Positions 16,630-27,472 of a stretch of 64,000 bases of DNA are shown here, in pieces; positions within the stretch are counted from its first letter, which is position 1, and each line of letters starts with the position of its first letter. The translations under genes were made by a program, and so were the position numbers. This stretch comes from Pectinatus frisingensis (lineage in GTDB: Bacteria > Bacillota > Negativicutes > Selenomonadales > Selenomonadaceae). The notes under the pieces were generated by a model, which was not told the DNA's origin, did no database searches, and saw nothing but the letters and a program-made list of their open reading frames with translations. The DNA lies in the NCBI RefSeq assembly GCF_015732285.1, contig NZ_WIQU01000042.1, forward strand, positions 63,145 to 127,144, in the 5' to 3' direction.

Positions 16630-19116
16630 ATGAAGACAGTTATTATTGGCGGGGTTGCCGGGGGCGCCACCACGGCAGCACGGCTTAGAAGAAGAGACGA
16701 ATCAATGGAAATTGTAGTTTTGGAAAAAGGTGGTTATATATCTTATGCTAACTGCGGTTTGCCTTATTATATCGGAAATGTGATAAAAGAACGGGAAAAA
16801 CTTTTAGTACAGACACCGGAAGGAATGAAAAATAAATTTAATGTAGATGTCCGTATTTTTAATGAAGCGGAAAAGATTTTACCGGATAAAAGATGTGTTT
16901 TGGTGAAAGATCTTCAGACTGGTGCAAAATACGAAGAAAGTTATGATAAACTGGTAATTGCCACCGGATCATCACCACTCAGACCACCTATCAAGGGTAT
17001 CGATGCAAAAAAAATTATGACTTTATGGTCGGTCGATGATACTGACAAAATCAAAAAAACTATTGATGAGCTGCAGCCCAAGCGGGCAGTAGTGATTGGT
17101 GGCGGATTTATTGGGTTGGAAATGGCAGAAAATCTTCATAAAAAAGGTATACATGTAACTATAATTGAAGCATTAGATCAGGTAATGGCACCGCTTGATA
17201 AAGAAATGGCCCAGCTGCTGCATGAAAATATAATCGATAATGATGTCGAATTGTTTTTAGGCGATAAGGTAACTGAATTTGAAGAAAAGAATGAAGCAGT
17301 GCTGATTCATTTAAGCAGTGGTAAAAAAGTCCCGGCTGATGTGGTTATATTATCCATAGGCGTCAGACCGAACAGTTTTTTGGCGCGGGATGCAGGATTG
17401 AAACTGAATCAGCGCGGCGGGATAGTTGTGAATAATAAATTGCAGACTTCTGATGAGAATATTTATGCTGTCGGTGATGTTATTGAAGTAGAAAATCCGT
17501 TGACTGGTGATAAGACGATGATACCATTGGCAGGACCGGCTAATAAACAAGCCCGTATTTGTGCGGATAATATCGCCGGAGATGATAAAATTTATCAGGG
17601 AACCTATGGAACGGCAATAGCACAGGTTTTTGACCTTGATGCTGCTTCTGTGGGGCTTAATGAAAAAACTTTAAAATTTAATGGGAAAAAGAAAAACAGT
17701 GATTATTATACTGTAGTAATAAATCAGAAATCGCACGCCGGTTATTATCCTGATGCAGCAGATTTATATATGAAATTGATTTTTACGGCGGAAGGAAAGA
17801 TTTTGGGTGCACAGATTGTCGGACAGTCTGGTGTGGACAAAAGGATCGACACACTTGCTGCCGTTATGCAGATGAATGGCGATATTTATGATTTGCAGCG
17901 GATGGAATTTGCTTATGCCCCACCGTTTTCTGCAGCTAAGGATCCAATCAATATGCTGGGATTTGTGGCAGAAAATATACTTACGGGATTGGTTAGTTTT
18001 ATCAGTGTCGAAGAATTTGATAACAGTCAGAATGATAATATAACGATTCTTGATATCAGAGAAGACATAGAATTTATGGTTTATCATCTGCCTGATGCAT
18101 ATCATATCCCGTTGGGCCAGCTGCGCAGTCGTTTTACAGAACTGGATAAACACAAAACAATTATTGTATATTGCGCAGTCGGCGTACGTTCGTATAATGC
18201 CGCCAGAATATTGATGCAAAATGGTTTTGAACATGTCATGGTATTGGAGGGTGGTACTAATTTTTATAAGGCTGTACACTTTCAAGATAAACAAAAGGAT
18301 GATTTAAAGCCGACTGCTTCAGAGCAGCCGGCTGCAACAGACAAACCTGCAAATATGAAAATAGTGGATGAATTTAACATTCAGGCACTTGACTGCAATG
18401 GATTACAATGCCCGGGTCCGATACTAAAGGTTAATCAGGCTGTGCGGAAGATGAATGACGGTGAAGTAATAAAAGTATCGGCGACAGATATGGGATTTAT
18501 TCGTGATATCAGAGCATGGTGTGAAAAAACAGGAAATACCTTGGTTAAAACTGATAAAACCGGGCATCAATACATCGCCTATGTCGGAAAAGGTGTCAAT
18601 AGCGCTGCCATACAGTCGTCTCATGTATCAAAAGACAGCAGTATGGCTGTGGGTAAAACGATGGTAGTTTTCAGCGATGATCTTGACAGAGCTATGGCAT
18701 CGTTGGTAATTGCCAATGGGGCAGCTGCTATGGGAAGGCCGGTTACGATGTTCTTTACTTTCTGGGGGTTGAATATTCTGCGTAAAAATAACGCACCGGC
18801 GGTAAAGAAATCATTTATAGCTAAAATGTTTGGTTCAATGATGCCGCGCGGTACGGAAAATCTCACGATATCCAAAATGAATATGGGAGGCATAGGTACT
18901 AAAATGATGAAAAAAATCATGAAGGATAAAAATGTGGCATCTTTAGACGAACTTTTAAAATCAGCGCGGGAAAATGGTGTAAAAATGATTGCCTGCACTA
19001 TGTCGATGGATGTCATGGGGATAACTAAAGAGGAATTGATCGATGGTATTGATTTTGGCGGTGTAACGTCATATCTTGGAGCGGCAGAAGAAGCCAATGT
19101 AAATTTATTCATTTAA
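16630..19116 (+). CDS. CoA-disulfide reductase-like flavoprotein fused to rhodanese, TusA and DsrE domains
   Basis: 828 aa, AAGGGAGG site before the ATG. Order of domains: FAD/NAD pyridine-nucleotide disulfide oxidoreductase (about 1-445; GGVAGG start, single redox Cys42 in YANCGLPYY, second Rossmann GGGFIGLE, YAVGDV); rhodanese (about 455-550, catalytic Cys515 in CAVGVRS); TusA/SirA sulfur carrier (about 583-655, Cys594 in LDCNGLQCPGP); DsrE-like domain (about 675-828, FFTFWGLNIL). The parts can make, hold and pass on persulfide sulfur, so a cytoplasmic CoA-persulfide or polysulfide reductase is inferred. It overlaps tail-to-tail by 4 bp with a Crp/Fnr gene that may regulate it. Confidence 0.92.
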   Translation: MKTVIIGGVAGGATTAARLRRRDESMEIVVLEKGGYISYANCGLPYYIGNVIKEREKLLVQTPEGMKNKFNVDVRIFNEAEKILPDKRCVLVKDLQTGAKYEESYDKLVIATGSSPLRPPIKGIDAKKIMTLWSVDDTDKIKKTIDELQPKRAVVIGGGFIGLEMAENLHKKGIHVTIIEALDQVMAPLDKEMAQLLHENIIDNDVELFLGDKVTEFEEKNEAVLIHLSSGKKVPADVVILSIGVRPNSFLARDAGLKLNQRGGIVVNNKLQTSDENIYAVGDVIEVENPLTGDKTMIPLAGPANKQARICADNIAGDDKIYQGTYGTAIAQVFDLDAASVGLNEKTLKFNGKKKNSDYYTVVINQKSHAGYYPDAADLYMKLIFTAEGKILGAQIVGQSGVDKRIDTLAAVMQMNGDIYDLQRMEFAYAPPFSAAKDPINMLGFVAENILTGLVSFISVEEFDNSQNDNITILDIREDIEFMVYHLPDAYHIPLGQLRSRFTELDKHKTIIVYCAVGVRSYNAARILMQNGFEHVMVLEGGTNFYKAVHFQDKQKDDLKPTASEQPAATDKPANMKIVDEFNIQALDCNGLQCPGPILKVNQAVRKMNDGEVIKVSATDMGFIRDIRAWCEKTGNTLVKTDKTGHQYIAYVGKGVNSAAIQSSHVSKDSSMAVGKTMVVFSDDLDRAMASLVIANGAAAMGRPVTMFFTFWGLNILRKNNAPAVKKSFIAKMFGSMMPRGTENLTISKMNMGGIGTKMMKKIMKDKNVASLDELLKSARENGVKMIACTMSMDVMGITKEELIDGIDFGGVTSYLGAAEEANVNLFI

Positions 19117-19781
19117 CGGGTCAATTTTTCCAAACCTTTGAGGCTGGTTATATTCACTTTACCGCGAGACAGTGTAACCAGCCCTTCCGTTGAAAAATAT
19201 TTAAGCATTCTGGTAACTACTTCGCGGGCGCTGCCAAGAAAACGGGCAATTTGTTCATGTGTCATATTGATCGTAAGTGAATTGGATGTCTTACTTTCGT
19301 GCAGCAAAAATAATGCCAGACGCTTGTCAAAACTCAGAAATAATATTTGTTGCAATGCCCATACGGCATCAGAAAAACGATCGACAGCTTCCCGATAAGT
19401 GAACGCTTCGAGATAGACATTTTTCTTCATAACGGAAGAAAAGGCAGAGGCATTTGTTCTCACTATTTCACAATCGGTTACTGCATCTATATAAACGTCA
19501 AAAGTGATACTTTTAAGTATGCAGGTAGCTGCCAGCAGACATATATTACCGGTTTGCAAGCGGTATAATGTTACTTCCCGTCCGTCCGGGGAATTGATAT
19601 ATATACGTAATGTTCCGGACAATACGATTAGTACACCAAAGCAATCCATCGCGACATTGTGAATTGATTCTTTACGATGGTAATGAATTGCGACAGTATT
19701 TTCAATGAGCGTTTCCTGTTGGGCTTCGGTTAACTTATCCCAACAAGCAATATTGTCCTTTAGGGCAGCTTTAATTTTCAT
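19113..19781 (-). CDS. Crp/Fnr-family transcriptional regulator
   Basis: 222 aa. An N-terminal cyclic-nucleotide-binding-like beta barrel (GVLIVLSGTLRIY..., residues about 20-120) is joined by a long helix to a C-terminal helix-turn-helix (MTHEQIARFLGSAREVVTRML). Cysteines are few and not in an Fnr-type N-terminal cluster, so it is not an obvious 4Fe-4S oxygen sensor. Crp/Fnr genes next to CoA-disulfide reductase/rhodanese genes are a common pairing, suggesting a sulfur or redox signal. The convergent stop codons overlap, so both transcripts would have complementary 3' ends. Confidence 0.92.
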   Translation of the reverse strand: MKIKAALKDNIACWDKLTEAQQETLIENTVAIHYHRKESIHNVAMDCFGVLIVLSGTLRIYINSPDGREVTLYRLQTGNICLLAATCILKSITFDVYIDAVTDCEIVRTNASAFSSVMKKNVYLEAFTYREAVDRFSDAVWALQQILFLSFDKRLALFLLHESKTSNSLTINMTHEQIARFLGSAREVVTRMLKYFSTEGLVTLSRGKVNITSLKGLEKLTR

Positions 19782-19809
19782 GATGATATCTCTTTAAAAT
19801 AAATTATTA

Positions 19810-21525
19810 TTAATGGGCCGGTTCAAAACGTATATCAGTGTCGTAATTGCGTCCCTGGACCATACGGGGACGGCTGGCGTCAAAGGCTGGATTGATGACG
19901 CTTTTGGCCGGGTCATATTCAGTCGTTTTTATATCGGCGATATCAAGGACAGTATGAATCATATCATCAGTCATATAAGGGCGGTTTACTGCCGCATTGA
20001 TAGCTGACCATTTTTGTGGATACATCTGCTTGAACTGTTCTGATGCCCAAACGATCATCGGGACTTCGAGCATGTAATGGTTGGGATTTTCTTCTACATG
20101 CCCGGCAAAATTACTGCCATCATCATAAACTGTTTCACCATGGTCCGGTAGGTATATGACAATGGTATTTGAGTCCCTGAATCTGTCAATGATACCGCTT
20201 ACGATATAGTCGTTGTAATAAATGGCATTAGCATATTGTGCCAGTACAATTTTTTTATCATCGGCGACATTTCGGATAATATCATTTTGAGTGAATTTGG
20301 AAAAAGCATAAGGGAAACGTTTGTAATAAAGACTATGACCACCCATTAGATGAAGTACATAAAAATTTTTGGCAGCGGCATTTTGTCGGGCACTGTCTAA
20401 AAGCGGGAATAAGGCTTCATCTAAGGTGCCAAAATCCTCGTGCGACTCTCTCATGCTGGTAAATTCGTGGACGGTACTGCGATTGGCAAATAATAAGGCA
20501 ACGTTACCCCAGATGCCGGAACTTTCCTGGTTGGACAACCAGTGCGTTTTGTAACCGGCGTCATTCATGACGTCAATTAAATTGTTGTAAGTATACCAAG
20601 GTTGATCTGATTCATAATCGCAGAATGTAAATAAAACGCGTAATACCGATACAGTTGTTGAATGGGGACTGATGCAGTCGTTGAACACGGCAATCTCGCC
20701 TTTTTGTTTTAAACGGTCAAGGTTGGGAGTATTATCCAGATGATAGCCATAAAGATGCATATGATTACGATTAGTAGCCTCACCCAAGATAAAAACGATA
20801 TTGGGAATGGTGCTGTTATTTTGTGTAATGTCATCGGTAGCAGCCATTTCTTTATCAAGATCCTTGTAGGATTTCATATTGCGCACAGCCATTTGTGCAG
20901 CGGCGTATACACGTATGGCTGGTATATCGAGAGAATCACTTAAAATAAATGATTTATAATTGGAAAGTAAAGTAGTTCCGGCAATGATACCGGCAAGCAG
21001 CATTAATGGAGCGGTGTAGCGTATGATACGATTGGAAAGATGATTTTCCTGCCGCAGACTTTTATCGAGAAACAGATTCTTTTTTAAAGTTACAGCAGCG
21101 ACAAGGAATAAGAGTATAGCTGCAATCCAACTCCATCCAACATACATCTTGAAAAATTCGTCGGCTTCATTGCTGTTTGTTTCCAGGAGAGCAGTAATGA
21201 TACCTGCGCCCATGACAGCATTGTAGTTATAAATAGAGAACAGTTCCATTAAACATAACAGTGCACTGATATAAAATAATAAATTAAAAAGGATTTTTCT
21301 GATGGTTCGTATAGGAATGGCTGTTAGTAAAATTGTGCATAGACAAACAGCAGCGAATAAAAATATGGCATCAATAACCATCACGGTTAGCTGACCGGTA
21401 GTCCATAAGGTCCAGGCAATAGACAAATAGTTGAATATGAACAATCCAATAGTGAATCCCAAGTGCCTTTTTATCGTTTGACCGACAAATTCAGTCAGCC
21501 GGAAGAATAAATTTTTTTTCTGCAC
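19810..21525 (-). CDS. Phosphoethanolamine transferase (EptA/CptA-like sulfatase-fold enzyme)
   Basis: 571 aa. About five N-terminal membrane segments (residues 25-195) anchor a periplasmic sulfatase-fold domain. Metal and nucleophile motifs are visible: FILGEATNR (Glu249), HSTT (288-291, the likely phosphorylated Thr), and C-terminal LPDHGETVYDD with FAGHVEEN. The family moves phosphoethanolamine from phosphatidylethanolamine to lipid A or LPS core, which fits a diderm. Surface-charge modification and cationic-peptide tolerance are known roles. Whether lipid A or core sugar is the acceptor cannot be told from sequence. It lies 28 bp downstream of the Crp gene on the same strand. Confidence 0.93.
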   Translation of the reverse strand: MQKKNLFFRLTEFVGQTIKRHLGFTIGLFIFNYLSIAWTLWTTGQLTVMVIDAIFLFAAVCLCTILLTAIPIRTIRKILFNLLFYISALLCLMELFSIYNYNAVMGAGIITALLETNSNEADEFFKMYVGWSWIAAILLFLVAAVTLKKNLFLDKSLRQENHLSNRIIRYTAPLMLLAGIIAGTTLLSNYKSFILSDSLDIPAIRVYAAAQMAVRNMKSYKDLDKEMAATDDITQNNSTIPNIVFILGEATNRNHMHLYGYHLDNTPNLDRLKQKGEIAVFNDCISPHSTTVSVLRVLFTFCDYESDQPWYTYNNLIDVMNDAGYKTHWLSNQESSGIWGNVALLFANRSTVHEFTSMRESHEDFGTLDEALFPLLDSARQNAAAKNFYVLHLMGGHSLYYKRFPYAFSKFTQNDIIRNVADDKKIVLAQYANAIYYNDYIVSGIIDRFRDSNTIVIYLPDHGETVYDDGSNFAGHVEENPNHYMLEVPMIVWASEQFKQMYPQKWSAINAAVNRPYMTDDMIHTVLDIADIKTTEYDPAKSVINPAFDASRPRMVQGRNYDTDIRFEPAH

Positions 21526-21677
21526 GGTTATAATACCTCAATAGCTACATTATTTATTGAAATTTTTTAATATAAATTATAGTAAAAAATTTCTTTACAT
21601 ATTATACCACAATAAATATTCTATAAAAATGTTATTGTGTATTATTGTGATAGAAAAATGCCGAAAATCTGTCTATG

Positions 21678-21706
21678 TTGTATTTTGTATTATTTTATGA
21701 TAATAT
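21678..21706 (+). promoter_or_regulatory. Predicted promoter of the T-box/valS/folC operon
   Basis: -35 TTGTAT (21678-21683), 17-nt spacer, -10 TAATAT (21701-21706). Confidence 0.5.
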
Positions 21707-21734
21707 AATGCGTGAAACATGACAATAGTGATGA

Positions 21735-21957
21735 TGAAGAGGGCACAGATAAATCCGGTGCAGAGATAAAATCCTTTGGCTGAAAGATTTTTCCGTAGAG
21801 ATCTGCTGCTGTAGCTTCAGAACTTTTTCAGTGAATTAAGTAGCTGTGAACGCAGACGCAGCGTTATGCGATTGGAGCCCTGCCGGGGAGCAGGGAAAAT
21901 TAGGTGGTACCACGAAAGCATACTCTTTCGTCCTATTAAGGACGGAGGAGTTTTTAT
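21735..21957 (+). promoter_or_regulatory. T-box leader of valS
   Basis: The T-box sequence AGGTGGTACCACG (21902-21914) is close to consensus. It is preceded by a Stem III hairpin CCCTGC/GCAGGG (21878-21895) and followed by an intrinsic terminator: 12-bp stem 21922-21933 with 21940-21951, then a T-run. A GTGCAGAGA distal-loop-like motif lies near 21761. Uncharged tRNA-Val should stabilise the antiterminator. A GTA triplet near 21795 is one candidate specifier, but I could not settle Stem I by eye. Confidence 0.92.
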
Positions 21958-21974
21958 TTTTAGGAGGAAAAGAT

Positions 21975-24629
21975 TTGCAAGATACTAATATACCGAAGGT
22001 TTATGACCCTCAAAGTTTTGAAAAAAAATGGTATGAGTTTTGGGAACAAAATAAGTTGTTTCATGCCGAGGTGGAAAAAGGTAAGAAACCTTACAGCATA
22101 GTTATACCACCGCCGAATGTTACCGGACAGCTGCATATGGGACATGCTATGGATAATACCTTGCAGGATATATTAATAAGATTTCGCCGCATGCAGGGTT
22201 ATAATACTTTGTGGATGCCGGGATGCGATCATGCCGGTATTGCCACACAGGCCAAGGTCGATGCAGCATTGCGTGAAGAAGGAACATCGCGTTATGAAAT
22301 AGGCCGTGAAAAATTTATTGAACGAGCTTGGGCATGGAAGGAAAAGTTTGGCAGTCGGATAATGTATCAGCTGCGTTCACTGGGGTCTTCTTGTGATTGG
22401 GACAGGGAAAGATTTACAATGGATGAAGGATGCTCGAAGGCTGTCAGGGAAGTTTTTGTCAGCTTATATAAAGAAGGACTTATATATCAGGGAACGCGCA
22501 TTACTAATTGGTGTCCACAATGTAATACGGCACTTAGTGACATTGAAGTGGAACATGAAAATGAAATGGGGCATTTGTACCATATCCGTTATCAGGTAAA
22601 GGATACTGACCAATATGTGGAAATTGCCACTACCCGACCGGAAACGATGTTCGGCGATACCGGTGTGGCTGTTCATCCTGATGATATCCGGTACAAGGCT
22701 TTAGTGGGGAAAACATTGATTTTGCCGATAGTTGGCCGACAGATTCCAGTGTTTGCTGATAGTTATGTTGATCCGCAGTTTGGTACGGGCGCTGTGAAAG
22801 TGACACCGGCGCATGATCCCAATGATTTTGATATGGGACAGCGGCATGGACTGGAACAAATACTCATTATGGATAATGATGGGACCATGGCTGAAAATAC
22901 CGGTAAATATGCTGGCATGGATCGTTATGAATGCCGCCGTAAATTGATTGAAGAATTAAGGGAAAAAGGTTTTTTACTTAGTATTGAAGAACATGAACAT
23001 GCTGTAGGCCATTGTTCACGCTGTGGAACTACAGTTGAGCCGATGGTTTCTAAGCAATGGTTCGTAAAAATGCAGTCTTTGGCTGAACCAGCTATTGAAG
23101 CGGTAAAAAGTGGTAAAATAAAATTTGTGCCGGAAAGATTTACAAGAATTTATTGCAACTGGTTGGAAAATATACGTGACTGGTGTATTTCGCGGCAATT
23201 ATGGTGGGGACATCAAATACCGGCATGGTATTGTGAAGAATGCGGAGCCACGATTGTCTCCCGTGAAGACGCTGTTATTTGTCCGAAATGTGGCAGTCAT
23301 AATCTAAAAAGAGATGAAGATGTACTTGATACGTGGTTTAGCTCGGCATTATGGCCTTTTGAAACGATGGGCTGGCCGGAGCAGACTGCAGAATTGAGGC
23401 AATTTTATCCGACAAGTGTTCTTGTCACAGGTTATGATATTATCTTTTTCTGGGTTGCCCGTATGGTGATGATGGGACTGAAGTTTGGTAAAGATATTCC
23501 ATTTAAACATGTCTTTATTCATGGATTGGTACGGGATTCGCAGGGAAGGAAGATGAGCAAATCACTTGGCAATGGTATTGATCCTGTTGATGTTATAGAA
23601 AAGTATGGAGCCGATACATTAAGATTTATGTTGATAACAGGAAATACTCCGGGTAATGATATGCGGTTTTACTGGGAACGTGTTGAAAGTGCGCGCAACT
23701 TTGCTAATAAACTTTGGAATGCATCGCGATTTATGCTAATGAATCTGGAAGGATTTGATGCGGACTTTGTACCGGCTGAGGCAGATTACACGTTGGCTGA
23801 TAAATGGATTTTGAGTCGTTATGCCCATACGGTTCAAAATGTGACGCAGAATCTGGAAGATTTTGAACTGGGAGAAGCGGCTCGTTCCATTTACGAATTT
23901 ATTTGGAATGAATTGTGTGATTGGTATATTGAACTAAGTAAGGCCAGGCTTTATGATAAGGAAAACAGTACAGCAAGAAAAGTAGCCCAATATGTGCTGG
24001 GATATGTGCTGGAACATACTTTGCGGCTGTTGCATCCATTTATGCCTTTTATCACGGAAGAAATATGGCAGCATATACCGCATGACGGCAAAAGTATAAT
24101 GCTTAGCCCGTGGCCTGACAATGAGTCGTCTAAATTAGATATAGACTCTGAAAAAGTCATGACTGCAATTATGGATGCAATAAAGGCTATTCGTAATATA
24201 CGTGCACAAGTAAATGCTGTTCCCGGGAAAAAGAGTGAAGTTATACTGCATTTTAGTGATGCTGGACTTATCGGTGAATTTGAAAAAAATCAAAGTTATT
24301 TGACAACTCTTGCAGCTGCTGAACCGGTAACTATTTGGAGAAATTCTGCTGATAAACCAGGAAATGCAATGACTGCCGTTGTAGACGGTGTTGAAATATA
24401 CCTGCCGATGGCAGGGCTGATCGATGTGCAAAAAGAAACGGCACGGCTTAATAAGGAGATTGAACATCTCAATAAAGAGATTGAACGATTGTCAAAAAAA
24501 TTGTCTAATAGGGGTTTTTTGGCTAAAGCACCAGCTGAAATTGTAGAAAAGGAGCGGGAAAAACAAAAAGGCTATACGGAAAAAAAGAACGCTGTTGAAG
24601 AACGGCTGTCTTATTTAGCGGATTTGTGA
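21975..24629 (+). CDS. valS: Valyl-tRNA synthetase
   Basis: 884 aa from a TTG at 21975 with an AGGAGG site. The in-frame ATG at 21846 lies inside the T-box RNA and is rejected. It is a class Ia synthetase: HMGH (HIGH motif) in [14 protein letters not shown], the CP1 editing domain with [17 protein letters not shown], a zinc-type CxxC pair in the CEECG...CPKCG region, and KMSKS. The C-terminal arm is a coiled coil ([16 protein letters not shown]) typical of ValRS. It charges tRNA-Val. It is under T-box control and coupled to folC by a 4-bp overlap. Confidence 0.98.
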   Translation: MQDTNIPKVYDPQSFEKKWYEFWEQNKLFHAEVEKGKKPYSIVIPPPNVTGQLHMGHAMDNTLQDILIRFRRMQGYNTLWMPGCDHAGIATQAKVDAALREEGTSRYEIGREKFIERAWAWKEKFGSRIMYQLRSLGSSCDWDRERFTMDEGCSKAVREVFVSLYKEGLIYQGTRITNWCPQCNTALSDIEVEHENEMGHLYHIRYQVKDTDQYVEIATTRPETMFGDTGVAVHPDDIRYKALVGKTLILPIVGRQIPVFADSYVDPQFGTGAVKVTPAHDPNDFDMGQRHGLEQILIMDNDGTMAENTGKYAGMDRYECRRKLIEELREKGFLLSIEEHEHAVGHCSRCGTTVEPMVSKQWFVKMQSLAEPAIEAVKSGKIKFVPERFTRIYCNWLENIRDWCISRQLWWGHQIPAWYCEECGATIVSREDAVICPKCGSHNLKRDEDVLDTWFSSALWPFETMGWPEQTAELRQFYPTSVLVTGYDIIFFWVARMVMMGLKFGKDIPFKHVFIHGLVRDSQGRKMSKSLGNGIDPVDVIEKYGADTLRFMLITGNTPGNDMRFYWERVESARNFANKLWNASRFMLMNLEGFDADFVPAEADYTLADKWILSRYAHTVQNVTQNLEDFELGEAARSIYEFIWNELCDWYIELSKARLYDKENSTARKVAQYVLGYVLEHTLRLLHPFMPFITEEIWQHIPHDGKSIMLSPWPDNESSKLDIDSEKVMTAIMDAIKAIRNIRAQVNAVPGKKSEVILHFSDAGLIGEFEKNQSYLTTLAAAEPVTIWRNSADKPGNAMTAVVDGVEIYLPMAGLIDVQKETARLNKEIEHLNKEIERLSKKLSNRGFLAKAPAEIVEKEREKQKGYTEKKNAVEERLSYLADL

Positions 24630-25960
24630 TAAAAACTATGAATTATCAAGAAGCATTGGAATATCTCAATGAACTTAATAAGTTTGGCACAAAACTGGGG
24701 TTGGACAGGATTAAACGATTAGTTGAACTTCTGGATGAACCGCAGCTGAAATATAAAACTGTTCATGTGACTGGTACAAATGGTAAGGGTTCGGTATGTG
24801 CTATGGTCAGTGAAATCCTGCATCAATCAGGAATAAGGACAGGATTGTATATTTCACCGCACTTGGTATCGTATACTGAACGTATTCAAATAGACGGTGT
24901 AGCTATAGCTGAAGAAGAATTTGCCAGCTGTATCGGGGCTGTTAAGACCTTTGCTGATCAAATGGTTGATGAAGGGATGGAATCACCAACGCAGTTCGAA
25001 GTCCTCACCGCAACAGCATTCTTATATTTTGCATTTAAAAATGTGGAATATGCAGTAATAGAGGTGGGCGTAGGAGGTCTTTTAGATTCCACGAATGTCA
25101 TTGTACCGGAAGTGTCAGTGATAACCAATGTGGCGTTTGAACATGCTGATTTATGCGGTGGAACACTTGAAGGAATCGCTCACCATAAGGCCGGCATAAT
25201 AAAAGACGGTGTTCCTGTGGTTACTGATGCCAAGGGAACACCACTGGAAATTTTGCAGCAGGAGGCAGTGGAAAAAAATACGGATCTGTTTATTGAGGAT
25301 ACTGATTTTGAGGCAAAATTCGTCAGCTGCGATGGGAAAAGGCAGGTACTTTTATTTTCGTCGGAAATAGTTGGTGTATCGCTGGAATTTTCATTAAGTC
25401 TTTTGGGTGATCATCAGATTAGAAATTGCGCATTGGCTTTGATGACGATATATTTACTGTCAAGTGATGAAAAACGAATAAATTTCAAGGCGACAAAAGC
25501 TGCGTTGGCGAATGTTAAATGGCCGGGGCGATTTGAACGTTTCGATACCGCGGGAAAAATGATAATTATTGACGGGGCCCATAACCCGGCGGGAATGCTT
25601 GTATTGCGGCAAAATCTTGATAAATATTTTCATGATAATCAACGTATATTTTTACTGGGAATGTTAAGGGATAAGGCCATTGATGTAATGAGAAATACAT
25701 TGCTGCGGCCGGATGACATTGTCATTGCTACTGAACCTGATTCAAAACGTATGGCAGAACCAGCCTCATGGGCGGGTAAATTGAATGTAAAATATGTTGA
25801 GATTGAGCCAAATCGAAAAATGGCTTTGGACAGGGCCATGCGTCTTACTTCGGGAGAAAGTTTGCTGTGTATCACCGGATCGCTCTATTTGATCGGAGAA
25901 ATAAGGGAAATGATTCGCCATATTCGTAATGGTGAAGCGGAGATATCAAACGATAACTGA
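24626..25960 (+). CDS. folC: Bifunctional folylpolyglutamate/dihydrofolate synthase
   Basis: 444 aa. The GTG at 24626 overlaps the valS TGA by 4 bp (GTGA). An ATG at 24638 ([10 protein letters not shown]) is the alternative start, and neither has a strong site, so translational coupling is likely. The Mur-ligase-fold ATP loop is TGTNGKGSV, followed by the family [14 protein letters not shown] and a conserved DGAHNPAG. It adds glutamate to dihydropteroate and to folates. valS-folC is a conserved Firmicutes pair, so folC is also under the T-box. Confidence 0.96.
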   Translation: MIKTMNYQEALEYLNELNKFGTKLGLDRIKRLVELLDEPQLKYKTVHVTGTNGKGSVCAMVSEILHQSGIRTGLYISPHLVSYTERIQIDGVAIAEEEFASCIGAVKTFADQMVDEGMESPTQFEVLTATAFLYFAFKNVEYAVIEVGVGGLLDSTNVIVPEVSVITNVAFEHADLCGGTLEGIAHHKAGIIKDGVPVVTDAKGTPLEILQQEAVEKNTDLFIEDTDFEAKFVSCDGKRQVLLFSSEIVGVSLEFSLSLLGDHQIRNCALALMTIYLLSSDEKRINFKATKAALANVKWPGRFERFDTAGKMIIIDGAHNPAGMLVLRQNLDKYFHDNQRIFLLGMLRDKAIDVMRNTLLRPDDIVIATEPDSKRMAEPASWAGKLNVKYVEIEPNRKMALDRAMRLTSGESLLCITGSLYLIGEIREMIRHIRNGEAEISNDN

Positions 25961-26063
25961 TAAATTTGTTATAAGTTTTATAATGTATTATGGCAAAAGG
26001 CACAATTGCAGAATATGCATCTAATGTCCATTAATTATTTATATAATATTGTTTAGGAGCTAT

Positions 26064-27392
26064 ATGAATATTTTTACAAGAAAAAAATATGCCCGTGATT
26101 GTTCTGCAATGATGTTTTATGCATTGTTGGCGGCGATATTTTTCCTGCCATTCAGCAATGACGCGGCAACGTATGCATTATTGCTGGGATGGTTTTTTTA
26201 TTTATTAAGGACACGTTTTACCGGTTGGACATGGAAACGGACTAAACTTGATTTCCCTTTGGCAGTTTTCATTGTAATGAGTTTTTTGTCGATTTTCAAT
26301 TCACCGGAAAAGGTATTTAGTTTTTATAACTGCTACCATCTTGTCGGTAAATATGTGTTGATATATTATTTGGCGATACAAAGTGTTGAAGATGAACAAC
26401 AGATAAAAAAAATAGTATTTGTCCTGGGCAGCGCGGCATTGATAGTCATATTATATGGTTTTGTACAATATATTGCCGGTATTAATACGACAGCAATGGA
26501 TTGGACAGACAATAGTGCTTTTCCAGGAATGACAACAAGGGTTTTTTCAACTTGGAAAAATCCTAATCTTTTGGCAGGATATTTGGACATAATATTGTCT
26601 TTGGCTTTTGGATTGTTTTTTTACACTAAAAATAGAAAATTTAGAATTATTATTGGAGGGTTATTCCTTCTGGCATTGATCTGCCTGGGAATGACATATG
26701 CACGTGGTGCGTTATTCAGTATTGCCATTGTTATAATATTATATGCACTTTGTTATAATAAAAGAATAATATTGCCATTTATTGTTTTGGCCTTTGTCCT
26801 GCTTTATGCAGATCCGATTCTTATTGACAGAATGATGTCTGTTTTTACGTCGATGGATACCTCCTCCGAATTACGAATTGCATTATGGGAAAGTACCATA
26901 GAAATGATACTGGATCATCCTTTACTGGGGATAGGATGGGGAGCATATTATTTTGTTTATCCATCGTATGATTTTTATATGCAGGGGAATTTTATAAAAA
27001 TTGTCCATGCTCATAATATGTATTTAAATATTGCTGCAGAAGTTGGTTTAATTGGTTTTGCCGGATTTATCATCTGCTTTATCGGCAGCCTTTGGCGTTC
27101 ACTGAAAAATTTTAAGTTCATGCCGTCGGTTTTTTTGCAGGGGACGTTGCTTGGTTGTGGTTTGGCTCTTGTAACGGTAATGCTCAATGGTTTTACTGAT
27201 TATGTATTATTTAATACAAATATGTCAATGTTGTTCTGGTTTATAATGGCATTGAGTACCATTTTACTGAGTAATAAATCTTTGCAGAAGGCAGGGGAAA
27301 TATTGAAAAGCAAGCACCCTGGGCTCACTTCTATTCCAGAATTATCTGATGAAGAGATTAAAAAAAATAAAGAGTGTAATTTTCCTATTTAA
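26064..27392 (+). CDS. O-antigen ligase / Wzy-type polytopic membrane protein
   Basis: 442 aa from the ATG at 26064 with an AGGAG site. About ten to twelve hydrophobic segments run along the chain, with a large extracytoplasmic loop near residues 270-340 containing HPLLGIGWGAY and AHNMYLNIAAEVG, the Wzy_C (O-antigen ligase/polymerase) signature. It acts in the inner membrane, either joining O-antigen to lipid A-core (WaaL) or polymerising repeats (Wzy). With no other O-antigen genes nearby, WaaL and Wzy cannot be separated. It has a charged Lys/Glu-rich tail. Confidence 0.88.
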   Translation: MNIFTRKKYARDCSAMMFYALLAAIFFLPFSNDAATYALLLGWFFYLLRTRFTGWTWKRTKLDFPLAVFIVMSFLSIFNSPEKVFSFYNCYHLVGKYVLIYYLAIQSVEDEQQIKKIVFVLGSAALIVILYGFVQYIAGINTTAMDWTDNSAFPGMTTRVFSTWKNPNLLAGYLDIILSLAFGLFFYTKNRKFRIIIGGLFLLALICLGMTYARGALFSIAIVIILYALCYNKRIILPFIVLAFVLLYADPILIDRMMSVFTSMDTSSELRIALWESTIEMILDHPLLGIGWGAYYFVYPSYDFYMQGNFIKIVHAHNMYLNIAAEVGLIGFAGFIICFIGSLWRSLKNFKFMPSVFLQGTLLGCGLALVTVMLNGFTDYVLFNTNMSMLFWFIMALSTILLSNKSLQKAGEILKSKHPGLTSIPELSDEEIKKNKECNFPI

Positions 27393-27472
27393 GATGTTAT
27401 AAATTTGGCAGTGTTTTGATGGACAGGGTATTACGATAACAGTTTATCGATTGGCGAAGGGAGGTGAAAATA

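Noticed and set aside
18621-19112. 163-codon minus-strand frame inside the CoA-disulfide reductase gene
   Set aside because: Shadow of a well-conserved coding sequence, with no ribosome-binding site or homology.
21846-21974. In-frame ATG upstream of valS
   Set aside because: It lies inside the T-box RNA; the TTG at 21975 follows AGGAGG and fits homology.
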